From: JBNNGK01 sp050268245
Lineage (GTDB): Bacteria; Pseudomonadota; Gammaproteobacteria; Enterobacterales; Enterobacteriaceae
Length of the DNA stretch: 64,000 nucleotides
Direction of reading: 5' to 3'
Assembly (NCBI RefSeq): GCF_050268245.1
Contig: NZ_JBNNGK010000005.1
Coordinates: forward strand, 246,955-310,954
Shown: positions 16,838 through 26,197 of the stretch, one piece after another
Layout: each line of letters opens with the position of its first letter
Position numbering within the stretch: position 1 is the first letter of the stretch
Program-made: the position numbers and the translations under genes
The notes under the pieces: generated by a model
What the model saw: the letters and a program-made list of their open reading frames with translations, nothing else
The model's database searches: none
Told to the model about the DNA's origin: nothing

Positions 16838-17032
16838 TGTTCACTCCGCATTTAGCGCTGAAAAATCCCCTCCCGTAGAGACAATCATCTCTGAGATTTT
16901 TCTTGATAGATTAAGCCTGGCTTATCTGTGACTAAAGTGGTCACAAATAAGCGTGGAACAATGTAACTGACACAGTCACATTAGATCAATGCAAAAAAAT
17001 GCTTTTTAATAGCAGCGTATTCAGTGCGTGAA

Positions 17033-17506
17033 TTAATGGTGATGATCAGGCAGATTAGCAAACTCACACGGCACAAAGGGATAACCCGCACAGGTTTCAA
17101 CTTGGCTGACAATATCCGCCATTGACGTTTGTGCCAGAGTGGCCTCCATCTGTTGGCTAATGCACGCAAATTCATGCTTCAATACGGGGATAATGGCATG
17201 GCCGATATAGCAGGCGTCGTTAGGTTTCGAGCGATGCAACGGAAAGTACGGCTGTTCCTCCACCGCGTGATAGATATCAAGTAGGCTAATATCACCGGCT
17301 GATTTTGCTAATAATGCCCCGCCACCTTGCCCCATTTGCGAATGGGTTAGACCCGCGTCTGCCAGTGCACCAAGAATGCGTCGCACGACTGTCGGGTTGG
17401 TATTCACACTTCGCGCAATATCTTCCGAGCGCACCGCCTGCCCACGGAACAACGTAATATGGGTCAGTATGTGAATCGCAACGGCAAAACGGGTTGAGCT
17501 AGACAC
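17033..17506 (-). CDS. Rrf2-family transcriptional regulator
   Basis: 157 residues with a winged HTH of the Rrf2 type (STRFAVAIHILTHI... SEDIARSVNTNPTVVRRILGALADAGL) and the glycine-rich wing MGQGGGALLAKSAGDISLLDIYHAVE. Only two cysteines occur in the usual ligand region (ACYIGHAI, FACIS), plus one in ETCAGYPFVPC, so an iron-sulphur cluster like that of IscR or NsrR is not assured. YwnA-like members sense oxidants or other small molecules. No target is adjacent; osmB is divergent, 290 bp away. Confidence 0.8.
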   Translation of the reverse strand: MSSSTRFAVAIHILTHITLFRGQAVRSEDIARSVNTNPTVVRRILGALADAGLTHSQMGQGGGALLAKSAGDISLLDIYHAVEEQPYFPLHRSKPNDACYIGHAIIPVLKHEFACISQQMEATLAQTSMADIVSQVETCAGYPFVPCEFANLPDHHH

Positions 17507-17794
17507 GTCGGCACCTGCTAAAAGGGGTTTTTGTTAGCGCTTGAGAATGACACTTTTGTGACGGAACAGACACATAGTGAATAGGGGCGCGATGAAAGTC
17601 AATCAACAGGCCACATAGCGTAAGCTTTTCGTGCGACTGCTATCTTTATACCCCGTTGCACCAGACGAAACAGAAAATTAAGACTATTACCCTATGTTAT
17701 TTCTGTGCGGCGAAATACATTCATCACAACTTTTATCAAGTCCGTCGCAACGATGCATTATTGATTAATGCCTCAATACTACCAGGAAAAAAAT

Positions 17795-18007
17795 ATGAAC
17801 ATTAAACGTACCGCTGGCATGGCTGTGTTAATTATTGCAACGTTATCGGTGACGGCCTGTGGCCATATGTCTCACCGCGAACGTAATACCGCTGTAGGTG
17901 CCGGTATCGGTGCGCTGGGTGGCGCAGTATTAACCGATGGCAGCACGTTGGGCACATTAGGCGGCGCTGCATTGGGCGGCGTTATTGGTCACCAAACAGG
18001 CCGCTAA
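17795..18007 (+). CDS. osmB: Osmotically inducible lipoprotein OsmB
   Basis: 70 residues from ATG 17795 (AGGAAA upstream). It has a lipoprotein signal peptide with lipobox SVTAC, so Cys is lipidated and the protein anchored in the envelope. The mature part RERNTAVGAGIGALGGAVLT and DGSTLGTLGGAALGGVIGHQ is the glycine-zipper of OsmB, nearly identical to E. coli. In E. coli it is induced by osmotic shock, stationary phase and Rcs signalling. Single gene with its own terminator. Confidence 0.92.
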   Translation: MNIKRTAGMAVLIIATLSVTACGHMSHRERNTAVGAGIGALGGAVLTDGSTLGTLGGAALGGVIGHQTGR

Positions 18008-18046
18008 CCCTTCGGCCTGTTATGTCCGCTCCGGTAATTTCAAGAT

Positions 18047-18090
18047 CATGTATAGCCGCGAAAAACCGGGGCTATACATGAATTATTTTG
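18047..18090 (+). terminator. Terminator after osmB
   Basis: 11-bp stem CATGTATAGCC (18047-18057) / GGCTATACATG (18070-18080), followed by AATTATTTT. It also lies at the end of the convergent yagU-like gene and may serve both. Confidence 0.75.
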
Positions 18091-18634
18091 CCCATACGCC
18101 CTTTATGGGTTTTGAAAATATCGCCAGCACCGCGATAAGACTGATTTCAATGGATACAGACCAACAAATATGGCCGATAAGTTCACTCCAAAACTCATAC
18201 CCATTTAAGTTCCACAACCATCCATTCCCCTCGCTAAGGTAGGCAGGATGCCGGAACCCCAAGGCGGGAATTAACAGGCCATGCATGACCAGCGTAATAA
18301 CAATACCGTATGCCGCACCGTACCAAAGCCTGATTTTAGGTGTCAGCGCAGAGATAAACACGTATAAGAACGCAAAGGCGAAGCTGAACAGCCAGTGATA
18401 AAGCATCACTGCACCGGGGATGGTTATGCCTTGGTAAACGTAATCCAGCGAGTGGGAATTAACCCCTAGCCATCCGAGCCAGGCGTCAATATTCAGCGCA
18501 GGGGGCGACATTTCCCCCGCCACCCGCGGTGGCATATTGGCTTCCGTCCCCGACTTAACTAACGAGCTAATGAATCCGCCAACTATCGTTGACCACATCA
18601 GTATGCGAACGTTGGTTTTATTCCCTATTTTCAT
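18083..18634 (-). CDS. YagU-family (DUF1440) inner-membrane protein
   Basis: 183 residues with about four membrane helices. It matches the YagU/DUF1440 family in length and in motifs such as MWSTIVGGFISSLVKSGTE near the N-terminus and the PPR segment that follows. E. coli YagU has been linked to acid resistance, but the biochemical role is not known. Single leftward gene ending against the osmB terminator. ATG 18634 preceded by GAAGGGAT. Confidence 0.75.
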   Translation of the reverse strand: MKIGNKTNVRILMWSTIVGGFISSLVKSGTEANMPPRVAGEMSPPALNIDAWLGWLGVNSHSLDYVYQGITIPGAVMLYHWLFSFAFAFLYVFISALTPKIRLWYGAAYGIVITLVMHGLLIPALGFRHPAYLSEGNGWLWNLNGYEFWSELIGHICWSVSIEISLIAVLAIFSKPIKGVWAK

Positions 18635-18752
18635 AAATATCCCTTCAATTAAAACGGTTAGTCGAATTTTATGGCTATCATTTTTTGCACATGCGGGCTA
18701 AAAGATAAACACCGCCATGCGCTAGCATGCATGCCCCCGCTTGCTTATCACG

Positions 18753-20471
18753 TTAACCTTTAATGCGTGATATGACATTCAGCGGCTGCGCATCCGGCAA
18801 AATATTCATATGTTCAAGCACTTGTGCCATGATTTTTCCAAATACCGGCCCCGCCACCGAGCCGCCAAAGTGTTTACCCGCTTTCGGGTTATTGATCATT
18901 ACCACCAGCGCGACTTGTGGATCGCTGGCTGGCGCAACACCGGCGGTGTAATTGACGTAACCACCGTCATATTTACCGCTGTCGCCCAGTTTTTCGGCAG
19001 TACCGGTTTTAATCGCTAAACGGTAACCCGGCACGGCGGCGCTCACCCCGCTTCCCCCTGGTAAGGCATCACTTTCCATCATGTGCACGACGGATTTCAC
19101 CACCGCTTCTGGCATAACGCGTTGCCCAACCACCGGCGGCGTCACTTTGGTGATCGATAACGGGCGGTAAATACCCAACGCGCCGATCGCAGCATATTCA
19201 CGCGCCATTTGTAGCGGTGTCACCCGCAGGCCATATCCAAACGAGAAAGTCGCACGTTCGATGTCAGCCCAACGTTGCCGATGCTGCGGCAGATAACCGC
19301 TACTTTCATTGCCAATACCCAGTTCGGTCGGTTTACCCAGGCCAAAGCGTTGATAGACTTCAGGCAACACCGTTGCAGGCATCGCCAAGGCGATATGCGA
19401 TACCGCAATGTCACTGGATTTTTGTAGCACGCCGGTAATGCTCAACTTCGACCAGTGCCCCACATCTCGGATCAGATGACCATTCACGCGGTATGGCGTG
19501 GTATCCAGAACGGTATCTGGCTGAATAAGATGACGATTCAATCCCACCATCACCACGATTGGTTTAACGGTAGAACCCGGCTCAAAACTGTCGCTGCTGC
19601 ACACGTTGCGGATATTTTTCGACGGCGTATTGCTGTAGTTGTTGGGGTTAAATGTGGGATAGCTCGCCATACCCAGCACCTCACCCGTGTCGATTTTCAC
19701 TAATACCGCGCAGCCGGAATCGGCCTGATTAGCCACCACGCCATCACGGATATGGGCAAACAGGACATACTGGATAAACTTGTCGATACTCAGCGTGATA
19801 TTGGGCGGCTGTACCGGTTCGATATTCTTTAGAACATTGATCACCGCACCGTTAGCGTCTTTTTGATAAACCCGTACGCCGTTCTTGCCTTGTAACAGAG
19901 GATTGAATCCCCGCTCGATACCTTCTAAACCCTGATTATCTTGACCAACGATGCCAATCAGCCCCGCGGCATCCTGCCCCATTGGGTAAAAGCGGCTAAA
20001 ATCTTGCTCGCTACTGACACCCGTCAGATGCAGTTTTTTGATGTAATCGGCTTTATCGTCCTCCACTTTACGGGCCAGATAGACGAACCGTTTGCGCGCA
20101 TTGTGCTGGATCAAGAGCTGGATATCAGCCAACGGCATTTCCAGCACATTTGCCAAGCGTTGCCAACGCTCATCGCCGGTATGAGTATGGCTGGCAATAA
20201 TATGTTTCGGGTCAAGTATGATGTCTTTCGAGGAAACGCTGACCGCCAAGGCTTGATTATTGCGATCGGTAATCATTCCGCGATTACTTCGGAGCACCTG
20301 CGTGCGAACCGAACGCTGATCCGCCTGATTGGCTAATTGCTGATGCTCCATCAGTTGTAGATAACCCACTCTCAGCATCAGCAGCAGCAAACACGCAATG
20401 ATCCCGGCGCAGATCCAACCAAATCGCAGCGAAGAATAGTTTTTACCGCTTTTTTTAGATGATGGTGCCAC
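18753..20471 (-). CDS. Penicillin-binding protein 3 paralogue (FtsI-like transpeptidase)
   Basis: 572 residues, GTG 20471 with AAAGG six bases upstream. Layout is that of a class B PBP: cytosolic tail, one membrane helix (about 18-40), dimerisation domain starting RSNRGMITDRN, and a transpeptidase domain with STVK (300-303), SSD (352-354) and KTGT (488-491). It cross-links septal peptidoglycan in the periplasm. It is not in a division (dcw) cluster and sits 100 bp downstream of a PBP2-like gene, so it is a second copy rather than the housekeeping FtsI. The closest parallel is PBP3SAL of Salmonella, which works at acid pH; that parallel is inference. Confidence 0.85.
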   Translation of the reverse strand: MAPSSKKSGKNYSSLRFGWICAGIIACLLLLMLRVGYLQLMEHQQLANQADQRSVRTQVLRSNRGMITDRNNQALAVSVSSKDIILDPKHIIASHTHTGDERWQRLANVLEMPLADIQLLIQHNARKRFVYLARKVEDDKADYIKKLHLTGVSSEQDFSRFYPMGQDAAGLIGIVGQDNQGLEGIERGFNPLLQGKNGVRVYQKDANGAVINVLKNIEPVQPPNITLSIDKFIQYVLFAHIRDGVVANQADSGCAVLVKIDTGEVLGMASYPTFNPNNYSNTPSKNIRNVCSSDSFEPGSTVKPIVVMVGLNRHLIQPDTVLDTTPYRVNGHLIRDVGHWSKLSITGVLQKSSDIAVSHIALAMPATVLPEVYQRFGLGKPTELGIGNESSGYLPQHRQRWADIERATFSFGYGLRVTPLQMAREYAAIGALGIYRPLSITKVTPPVVGQRVMPEAVVKSVVHMMESDALPGGSGVSAAVPGYRLAIKTGTAEKLGDSGKYDGGYVNYTAGVAPASDPQVALVVMINNPKAGKHFGGSVAGPVFGKIMAQVLEHMNILPDAQPLNVISRIKG

Positions 20472-20572
20472 TATTAACCTTTCGTTTTTATTGTGATTAT
20501 TGGTCGATAAAGTCTACCCGTACAAAGTCTGGCGTATCATTGCAGTTTGTAAGAAAGTACCACCAAACACGT

Positions 20573-22498
20573 TTACGGTTGCACATCGGCACTCTCACTC
20601 AATGAAACTTTCACTTTTTCCGGTTCACCTGCCGGAGGCGCATTGGCCGGATCAAAAATGTAATCGAGGATCGCGCGCGCCGTTGGCCCAGCCACCACGC
20701 CATTCCCCCCGCCGTTTTCCAAAATCAACGACATCGCCACTCTCGGGTGCTGATAAGGGGCAAATAAGGTGTAGAAAATATGGTCCCGCAAACGTACAGG
20801 GATTTTTTTGGCGTTATAAACTTGATTTTCTTTCAAGCCAAATACCTGAGAGGTGCCGGATTTAGCCGCGATTTGATAAGGCGCCGTGTGGAATAATTTA
20901 TAACCGGTGCCGTTGGGTCGGTTGGCCATGCCATACATACCGTCACGCACAATATCCCAATACGGCGATTGGGGATCGCCAACTTGCGGAGTCTGTATCG
21001 GTGGCTGATAGCGACTGATCCGCTTGCCGCGCTGCATGGAGTACAACAGGTGCGGGTTTTTTACGTGGCCGTTATTAAGTAGCGTCGTTAGCGCTTTCAC
21101 CATCTGAATGGGGGTCGCGATCCAGTAGCCCTGACCAATCCCGACAGAAATGGTATCGCCTTGATACCAGACCTGCTTGTGAACGCGCTTTTTCCAATCG
21201 CGGCTTGGCAGAACACCGTTGTACTCTTCATGCAGATCAATACCGGTCGGTTGACCATAACCGAACTGGCTGAGCCATGAATGTATACGGTCAATACCCA
21301 GATCGAATGCCACCTGGTAGAAGAAAGTATCGGCAGACTCTTCTATCGCTTTGGTGACATTAAGCATACCGTGACCGCTCTTCAACCAATCACGATAGCG
21401 GCGATGAGTGCCGGGTAGCGTCCAACTCGGTGCGCCAAAGAACGTGGTGTCGGGTGTGATCACCCCGGCGAACAGTGCCGATAACGCCATATACGGTTTC
21501 ACCGTCGAGGCGGGCGGATATAACCCTTGCGTCGCGCGATTGATCAAAGGAAGATTAGGATTCGCCAGCAGCGCGTTATAGGCTTTGTAGCTGATACCTT
21601 TAACGAATGGATTCGGATCATAGCTTGGGCTGGACACCATCGCCAGTATGCTGCCATCACGTGGGTCTTCCACCACCACCGCGGCGCGTTGCCCCTTCAG
21701 TAGTGATTCGATGTATTGTTGTAAATGCAGATCTAACGTCAGGTAGATGTTTTTACCGGCGCGAGGCGGCTGCTCTTTTAGCAGCCGTATAATACGACCG
21801 TGATTATCCACTTCGACTTCTTGATACCCCGTACTACCGTGCAACGCCGACTCATAGTAACGCTCAATACCTTGCTTACCAATATTGCGATCGGCCGCGT
21901 AGTTTTCTCGCTCACCCGCGTCATTCAGTCGCTTTAGGTCGCTATCATTGATTTTGGAAACATAACCGACGACGTGCGCTAACTGCGCCCCATAGGGATA
22001 TTGCCGCTGCTGATAGCCCTCGACGCTGACACCGTTAAAATGGAATTGGTTGACAGAGAAACGTGCCACTTCGGCTTCACTCAATTCCTCTTTTAACGTA
22101 ACCGGCTTATAGCGGCTGGTGTGACGCATTTCATCACGGAAAGCGGTGATATCGTCGGGGGTCAAGTCGACAATCGGCGTTAATGCGCTAAGCAACCCGC
22201 TCATGTCAGCAATTTTGCTTGGCGTGACCTTAATCCGGTAGAGCGTGATATTGCGCACCAACGGTATACCGTTGCGATCGAAAATTAGCCCCCGGCTCGG
22301 TGCAATCGGTAACATTTTGATGTCGTTCTGATTAGAGCGCGTTTGGTAAAAATCGTGCTGCTTAATCTGCAAGCGATACAAGTTATAAATCAGAATACTA
22401 AAGCACACCACCACCAGCAGTAACGCGACGCTCGCGCGGCGGATAAACAGCATTTCCTCGGCGGGATGGTCACGAAATTTTTCTTTTAATAATGCCAT
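20573..22498 (-). CDS. Penicillin-binding protein 2 paralogue (MrdA-like transpeptidase)
   Basis: 641 residues taking ATG 22498 (MALLKEKFRDHPAEEMLF); a longer in-frame TTG start at 22546 adds 16 residues unlike the family. One membrane helix (about 25-42), then a dimerisation domain (SRGLIFDRNGIPLVRN) and a transpeptidase domain with STVK (Ser331), SAD and KSGTSQVF. It matches E. coli PBP2 (633 aa), the elongation transpeptidase, but is not next to rodA; it lies 100 bp upstream of an FtsI-like gene in the same direction. The two probably form a dedicated spare cell-wall pair. MrdA-type specificity predicts binding of mecillinam unless residues have drifted, as reported for PBP2SAL. Confidence 0.85.
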   Translation of the reverse strand: MALLKEKFRDHPAEEMLFIRRASVALLLVVVCFSILIYNLYRLQIKQHDFYQTRSNQNDIKMLPIAPSRGLIFDRNGIPLVRNITLYRIKVTPSKIADMSGLLSALTPIVDLTPDDITAFRDEMRHTSRYKPVTLKEELSEAEVARFSVNQFHFNGVSVEGYQQRQYPYGAQLAHVVGYVSKINDSDLKRLNDAGERENYAADRNIGKQGIERYYESALHGSTGYQEVEVDNHGRIIRLLKEQPPRAGKNIYLTLDLHLQQYIESLLKGQRAAVVVEDPRDGSILAMVSSPSYDPNPFVKGISYKAYNALLANPNLPLINRATQGLYPPASTVKPYMALSALFAGVITPDTTFFGAPSWTLPGTHRRYRDWLKSGHGMLNVTKAIEESADTFFYQVAFDLGIDRIHSWLSQFGYGQPTGIDLHEEYNGVLPSRDWKKRVHKQVWYQGDTISVGIGQGYWIATPIQMVKALTTLLNNGHVKNPHLLYSMQRGKRISRYQPPIQTPQVGDPQSPYWDIVRDGMYGMANRPNGTGYKLFHTAPYQIAAKSGTSQVFGLKENQVYNAKKIPVRLRDHIFYTLFAPYQHPRVAMSLILENGGGNGVVAGPTARAILDYIFDPANAPPAGEPEKVKVSLSESADVQP

Positions 22499-22546
22499 GG
22501 GTGGAGAGTTACCTGTCTGACTGCACCTTCCCCAAATAAAAAACAA

Positions 22547-22820
22547 GGGATTGGAAAGTGGTCAAGGATAACGCGATTGCGGCATGCGCCCCATGAAAAG
22601 GTTGCTAATGATGTGGCAGAAATGTTTCAGCATGTTTAAAAATGTCGATACCTTACAGGATAAGAGCTAACCAACTAAAATATCAGTAAATAAATATTTT
22701 ACTCAAGTACTGGTATCTACAATTTATCTTAAAAGAAAAAATGCACGTTGTATTTGGCAATGAGCATATTAGATTCTATAGTTTATTGTTCATCAGTTGA
22801 ATAAGAATCGCGAGATAAGC
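22547..22820. promoter_or_regulatory. AT-rich divergent promoter region of the terpenoid cassette
   Basis: Some 270 bp without a gene, lying between the leftward PBP pair and the rightward terpenoid genes. From 22670 it is very AT-rich (TATCAGTAAATAAATATTTT and on), as expected for a transferred or silenced cassette promoter. No operator was recognised. Confidence 0.4.
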
Positions 22821-24374
22821 ATGAAAGAAAAATTAACTCTGCAACATGTCAACGCTGATACAAAATCACAGAAATCAATATATGATGTCATTATCGTTGG
22901 CGCTGGGCCTGCAGGGTTATCTGTTGCTTCCGAGCTTGCTAAAAAATATCGCGTACTGTTAGTGGATGCGCGAATCGAACCAGAACGCGGTCAAGCTCGA
23001 ATGCAAAAATCAACGGAGGAAGAAATTACAACAAAGAATACTCCAGGTAAGATCAGGAAGTCATGGTTTTGTCCTCATGACTGTCTCTATGACAACCCAG
23101 ATATTGTTCACTGCCGTAAAGCAAATGGAGTCATGCGTTTTTTAGCCAAAACTTATAGTGGGCCAAATGCCAATGAACCCGAGAAATATGATTTAAACTG
23201 GCAAAGCAAGCAGTTTGCCAAAGTACCCTTGGCAGATCGTTATCCTTACCTTGACGAATATAAGCTTATTGCCCACTGGGAACAAAAAATTATCGACCAG
23301 AAGAATGGCTCACATATTAAAAATGGGCATATCTATCAAGATCATCGTGTTATTGATGATGGCGTAGAAGTGCGATTTTTGATTAAAGATCCCTCAGGCT
23401 ACAGCAGTAAATTATACAAAAGTAGGTTACTACTGGATGCCAGTGGTCATGATTCTGATATTCTAAAAGCTTATAACGAAAAACAAAAACATGTTTACTG
23501 GTGGACGGTGTTTGGCGCTATCTGCCAACATCCTGAAGGAGATATCGTTCGCGAACCAACAGCTGGACATCCGCTGGTAGTTGGCGATTACATGCTCTGG
23601 CAAACATTTGCCGATAGTAATGCCGATCCTTCTACGCCAGTACATCGTGGTCGTCCTATTTTTGAGTATGAAATTTTTGATGAACGAACCAGTTTTCCTT
23701 TAGTGCTTTATTTACGCCCCTATAAAATCTCATTGGAACGCGCAAAAGCAGAGTTCCTCAATATATTAAAGCATGAACCTGCTGCTCAAGCATTCAAGAA
23801 TGTTCAGATTAAGGAACTCAAATTTGGTTGTTATCCTTCTGGTGATCTTTTCCGTAGCCGGGCTCAGAATCATGTTGATTTTATCGGCGATGCTGGGTTA
23901 TGGACAACACCATGCGGCTGGGGAGCAAGCTTTGTGCTTAAAAACTATGCGTCTTATGCCCAGCAACTCAGTCGGCTTCTTGATGAAAATCGTCTTGATA
24001 AAGCATCACTACGCAGTTTAGCCAAGAAACATTCCAAACACGCGGAGTTTTTCATGAATACTGTTGTAACGCGCTTCCTTTCTTACGGTACGGTGGAACA
24101 GCTTGATGGATTCATTGGCCTGTTTCGTAAAATAGATCCCATCATTTGCGAGCGTATTTTTACCTTACGAGCCGAACCGCATGACCTACTCACCTTTGCA
24201 CGGGTTCTTTCGCGAGACCTCAGTATATTGTCGCTTTTTAAAGCGATGCCTAGACGTGAACGGTTCCATCTTATGACAAATCTAATACAAGCCGTAGCAC
24301 AGTTTTTAAAAGAAGGAATGATGGCACGATTGGGGCGTAAACCTGAACGAGGTTTTGGTGTCTTTAAACCCTGA
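22821..24374 (+). CDS. FAD-dependent oxidoreductase of the lycopene-cyclase/geranylgeranyl-reductase type
   Basis: 517 residues from ATG 22821. The Rossmann FAD-binding fold is clear near the start (DVIIVGAGPAGLSVASELAKKY, then a strand ending LLVDA). The second FAD contact, HVDFIGDAGLWTTPCGWGAS, is near residue 355. This arrangement belongs to the superfamily that includes lycopene cyclases, geranylgeranyl reductases and squalene epoxidases. It is followed by a squalene/phytoene synthase and an IPP isomerase in the same direction, so it very likely modifies their hydrocarbon product (oxidation, reduction or cyclisation). Exact chemistry cannot be read off. AT-rich compared with the flanks; membrane-associated C-terminal region possible. 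Confidence 0.7.
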   Translation: MKEKLTLQHVNADTKSQKSIYDVIIVGAGPAGLSVASELAKKYRVLLVDARIEPERGQARMQKSTEEEITTKNTPGKIRKSWFCPHDCLYDNPDIVHCRKANGVMRFLAKTYSGPNANEPEKYDLNWQSKQFAKVPLADRYPYLDEYKLIAHWEQKIIDQKNGSHIKNGHIYQDHRVIDDGVEVRFLIKDPSGYSSKLYKSRLLLDASGHDSDILKAYNEKQKHVYWWTVFGAICQHPEGDIVREPTAGHPLVVGDYMLWQTFADSNADPSTPVHRGRPIFEYEIFDERTSFPLVLYLRPYKISLERAKAEFLNILKHEPAAQAFKNVQIKELKFGCYPSGDLFRSRAQNHVDFIGDAGLWTTPCGWGASFVLKNYASYAQQLSRLLDENRLDKASLRSLAKKHSKHAEFFMNTVVTRFLSYGTVEQLDGFIGLFRKIDPIICERIFTLRAEPHDLLTFARVLSRDLSILSLFKAMPRRERFHLMTNLIQAVAQFLKEGMMARLGRKPERGFGVFKP

Positions 24375-24484
24375 GCCTCTTCGCTCCGAATTATAATACT
24401 TCGAATATGTCAAACCAAATACGTAACCAAGCCTTTGACAGGCTAGTTTGCGACTTTATAGCCTGAAGATTATGAGGTATTCCT

Positions 24485-25543
24485 ATGACGCTAATTGATA
24501 ATCTGAAAACCTCTCATATTGATATGTACCGTTATCAACAAGATATATTACCAAGAGTATCGCGAACCTTTGCTCTAACTATTCCTCAATTGCCTACCCC
24601 CTTACGTACAGTAGTAACCAATGCTTACCTGTTATGCCGAATTGCTGATACGATCGAGGATGAACCAGGATTATCTATCGAACAAAAAATTATTTATGAG
24701 GAAAATTTTATCGATGTAGTAACCGGAAAAGCTGATGCAACAGAATTTATCAACAAACTAAAAAACCAATTAACATCGGCTACTTCGCAAAGTGAAAAGG
24801 AACTGTTGTCACGACTTCCATTAATATTGGAGGTTACGCAACATCTCAATCCCACTCAACACGCTGCTATTATTGAATGCCTGACAATCATGTCTAAAGG
24901 CATGCATGAATTCCAGTCCGTGGTTGGTTTAACTGGGCTAAAGACCCTGCAGGATTTAGATCAGTATTGCTACTGTGTCGCTGGCGTGGTTGGTGAAATG
25001 CTCACCAAATTGTTTATTGACTATGATCCTTTACTCTCATGCCATTGCAAAAAGCTTATGTCTCTTGCCATATCATTTGGCCAAGGGCTACAAATGACAA
25101 ATATTCTAAAAGATCAGTGGGAAGACCGCGCTCATGGTGTTTGTTGGCTACCACGTGAAATATTCATTCGTTATGGCATTAAACTTGAAGAACTCCATTC
25201 GGGTACGCAAAAGAATAATTATACATTAGCAATGTCCGAACTCATCGGGATTGCCCATGCACACTTGAGGCGTGCTATTGATTATGCGCTGATTGTGTCA
25301 TCCAGACATGTCGGCATACGGCTTTTTTGCCTATGGAGTATAGGATTAGCCGTACTAACACTGCGCAATCTGCAAAGCCGTCTCCATTTCACCTCTGGTT
25401 CTGAGGTAAAAGTGTCACATTTTGCTGTTACTGGTACCATCGCCCTGACTAAACTTATCAGTAGATATGAACCTGCCGTACGTGGTCTTTTTTCTCTTGT
25501 AACATACCAGTTACCATTAACACCGTTAACTCGACATCAGTAA
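24485..25543 (+). CDS. Squalene/phytoene synthase family protein
   Basis: 352 residues. It joins two prenyl diphosphates head to head, giving squalene, dehydrosqualene or phytoene type products. Both magnesium-diphosphate motifs are present: DTIED at 55-59 and DQWED at 210-214, with YCYCVAGVVGEML at 161-173 and SRTFALTIPQLP near the start as in the family. About 280 residues is usual for bacterial members, and this one carries a longer C-terminus with hydrophobic stretches (RLFCLWSIGLAVLTL) like full squalene synthases. Second gene of the cassette, 110 bp after the oxidoreductase. No prenyl-diphosphate chain-elongating enzyme is present, so FPP from host IspA is the likely substrate. Confidence 0.82.
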   Translation: MTLIDNLKTSHIDMYRYQQDILPRVSRTFALTIPQLPTPLRTVVTNAYLLCRIADTIEDEPGLSIEQKIIYEENFIDVVTGKADATEFINKLKNQLTSATSQSEKELLSRLPLILEVTQHLNPTQHAAIIECLTIMSKGMHEFQSVVGLTGLKTLQDLDQYCYCVAGVVGEMLTKLFIDYDPLLSCHCKKLMSLAISFGQGLQMTNILKDQWEDRAHGVCWLPREIFIRYGIKLEELHSGTQKNNYTLAMSELIGIAHAHLRRAIDYALIVSSRHVGIRLFCLWSIGLAVLTLRNLQSRLHFTSGSEVKVSHFAVTGTIALTKLISRYEPAVRGLFSLVTYQLPLTPLTRHQ

Positions 25544-25587
25544 ACTTATAAAATAAAACCCTATTATATCTTCAACAAGGCAATAAA

Positions 25588-26118
25588 ATGATTGAAGTAA
25601 TACTCGTTGATGAAAATGATATACCACAAGGCACGATGGAGAAATTGGCTGCACATCAGCAAGCTCGACTACACCGTGCTATTTCTGTCTATATTTTTAA
25701 TACCCAAGGAGAATTACTTCTGCAACGGCGTGCTTTAAATAAATATCACGCAGCTGGTTTATGGGGTAATACCTGCTGCAGCCATCCCTATCCTGGAGAA
25801 GAGAGTCACAAGGCTGCCTCCCGTAGGTTACAAGAAGAAATGGGCATGTCATGTCCACTCCAAAAAATTCTAACTTTACGCTATTGCGTAGATGTCGGTG
25901 GTGGATTAAGCGAACATGAATTGACGCATATATTCATTGGTTTTAGTAACGCTAATCCGATACCTAATGTTGAAGAAGTCGATGCTTTCATCCATATGCC
26001 GCTGGATGGTCTTTTATCATCGATTAAGACCGAACCCGGTTACTATGCACCTTGGTTTAAATTGTGCTTACCCGATGTTTTAGCTGCGTTATCAAAAAAT
26101 AAACCAGGCTTTATTTGA
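25588..26118 (+). CDS. idi: Isopentenyl-diphosphate delta-isomerase, type I
   Basis: 176 residues (E. coli Idi has 182). It interconverts IPP and DMAPP. The Nudix-like core shows the active-site Cys in GNTCCSHPYPGE, a metal-binding His/Glu pattern and the HELTHIFIG block with the catalytic Glu. Last gene of the terpenoid cassette, 44 bp after the synthase. Its presence suggests the cassette boosts C5 supply for its own product. ATG 25588 has AAGGC close upstream. Confidence 0.9.
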   Translation: MIEVILVDENDIPQGTMEKLAAHQQARLHRAISVYIFNTQGELLLQRRALNKYHAAGLWGNTCCSHPYPGEESHKAASRRLQEEMGMSCPLQKILTLRYCVDVGGGLSEHELTHIFIGFSNANPIPNVEEVDAFIHMPLDGLLSSIKTEPGYYAPWFKLCLPDVLAALSKNKPGFI

Positions 26119-26197
26119 AAGAACGAGCCATAAAAAAACAAGCACCATGCTCGCAATTTTAAATTGCGAGCTACTATTTTATATATACTCAATGATA

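Noticed and set aside
22499..22546. Longer PBP2-like protein starting with TTG at 22546
   Set aside because: The added residues do not fit the family; the ATG at 22498 gives a normal MrdA N-terminus.
24485..25543. Considering the synthase as a standard CrtB of a carotenoid cluster
   Set aside because: No desaturase, GGPP synthase or hydroxylase is in the neighbourhood, so a normal carotenoid pathway is not supported.
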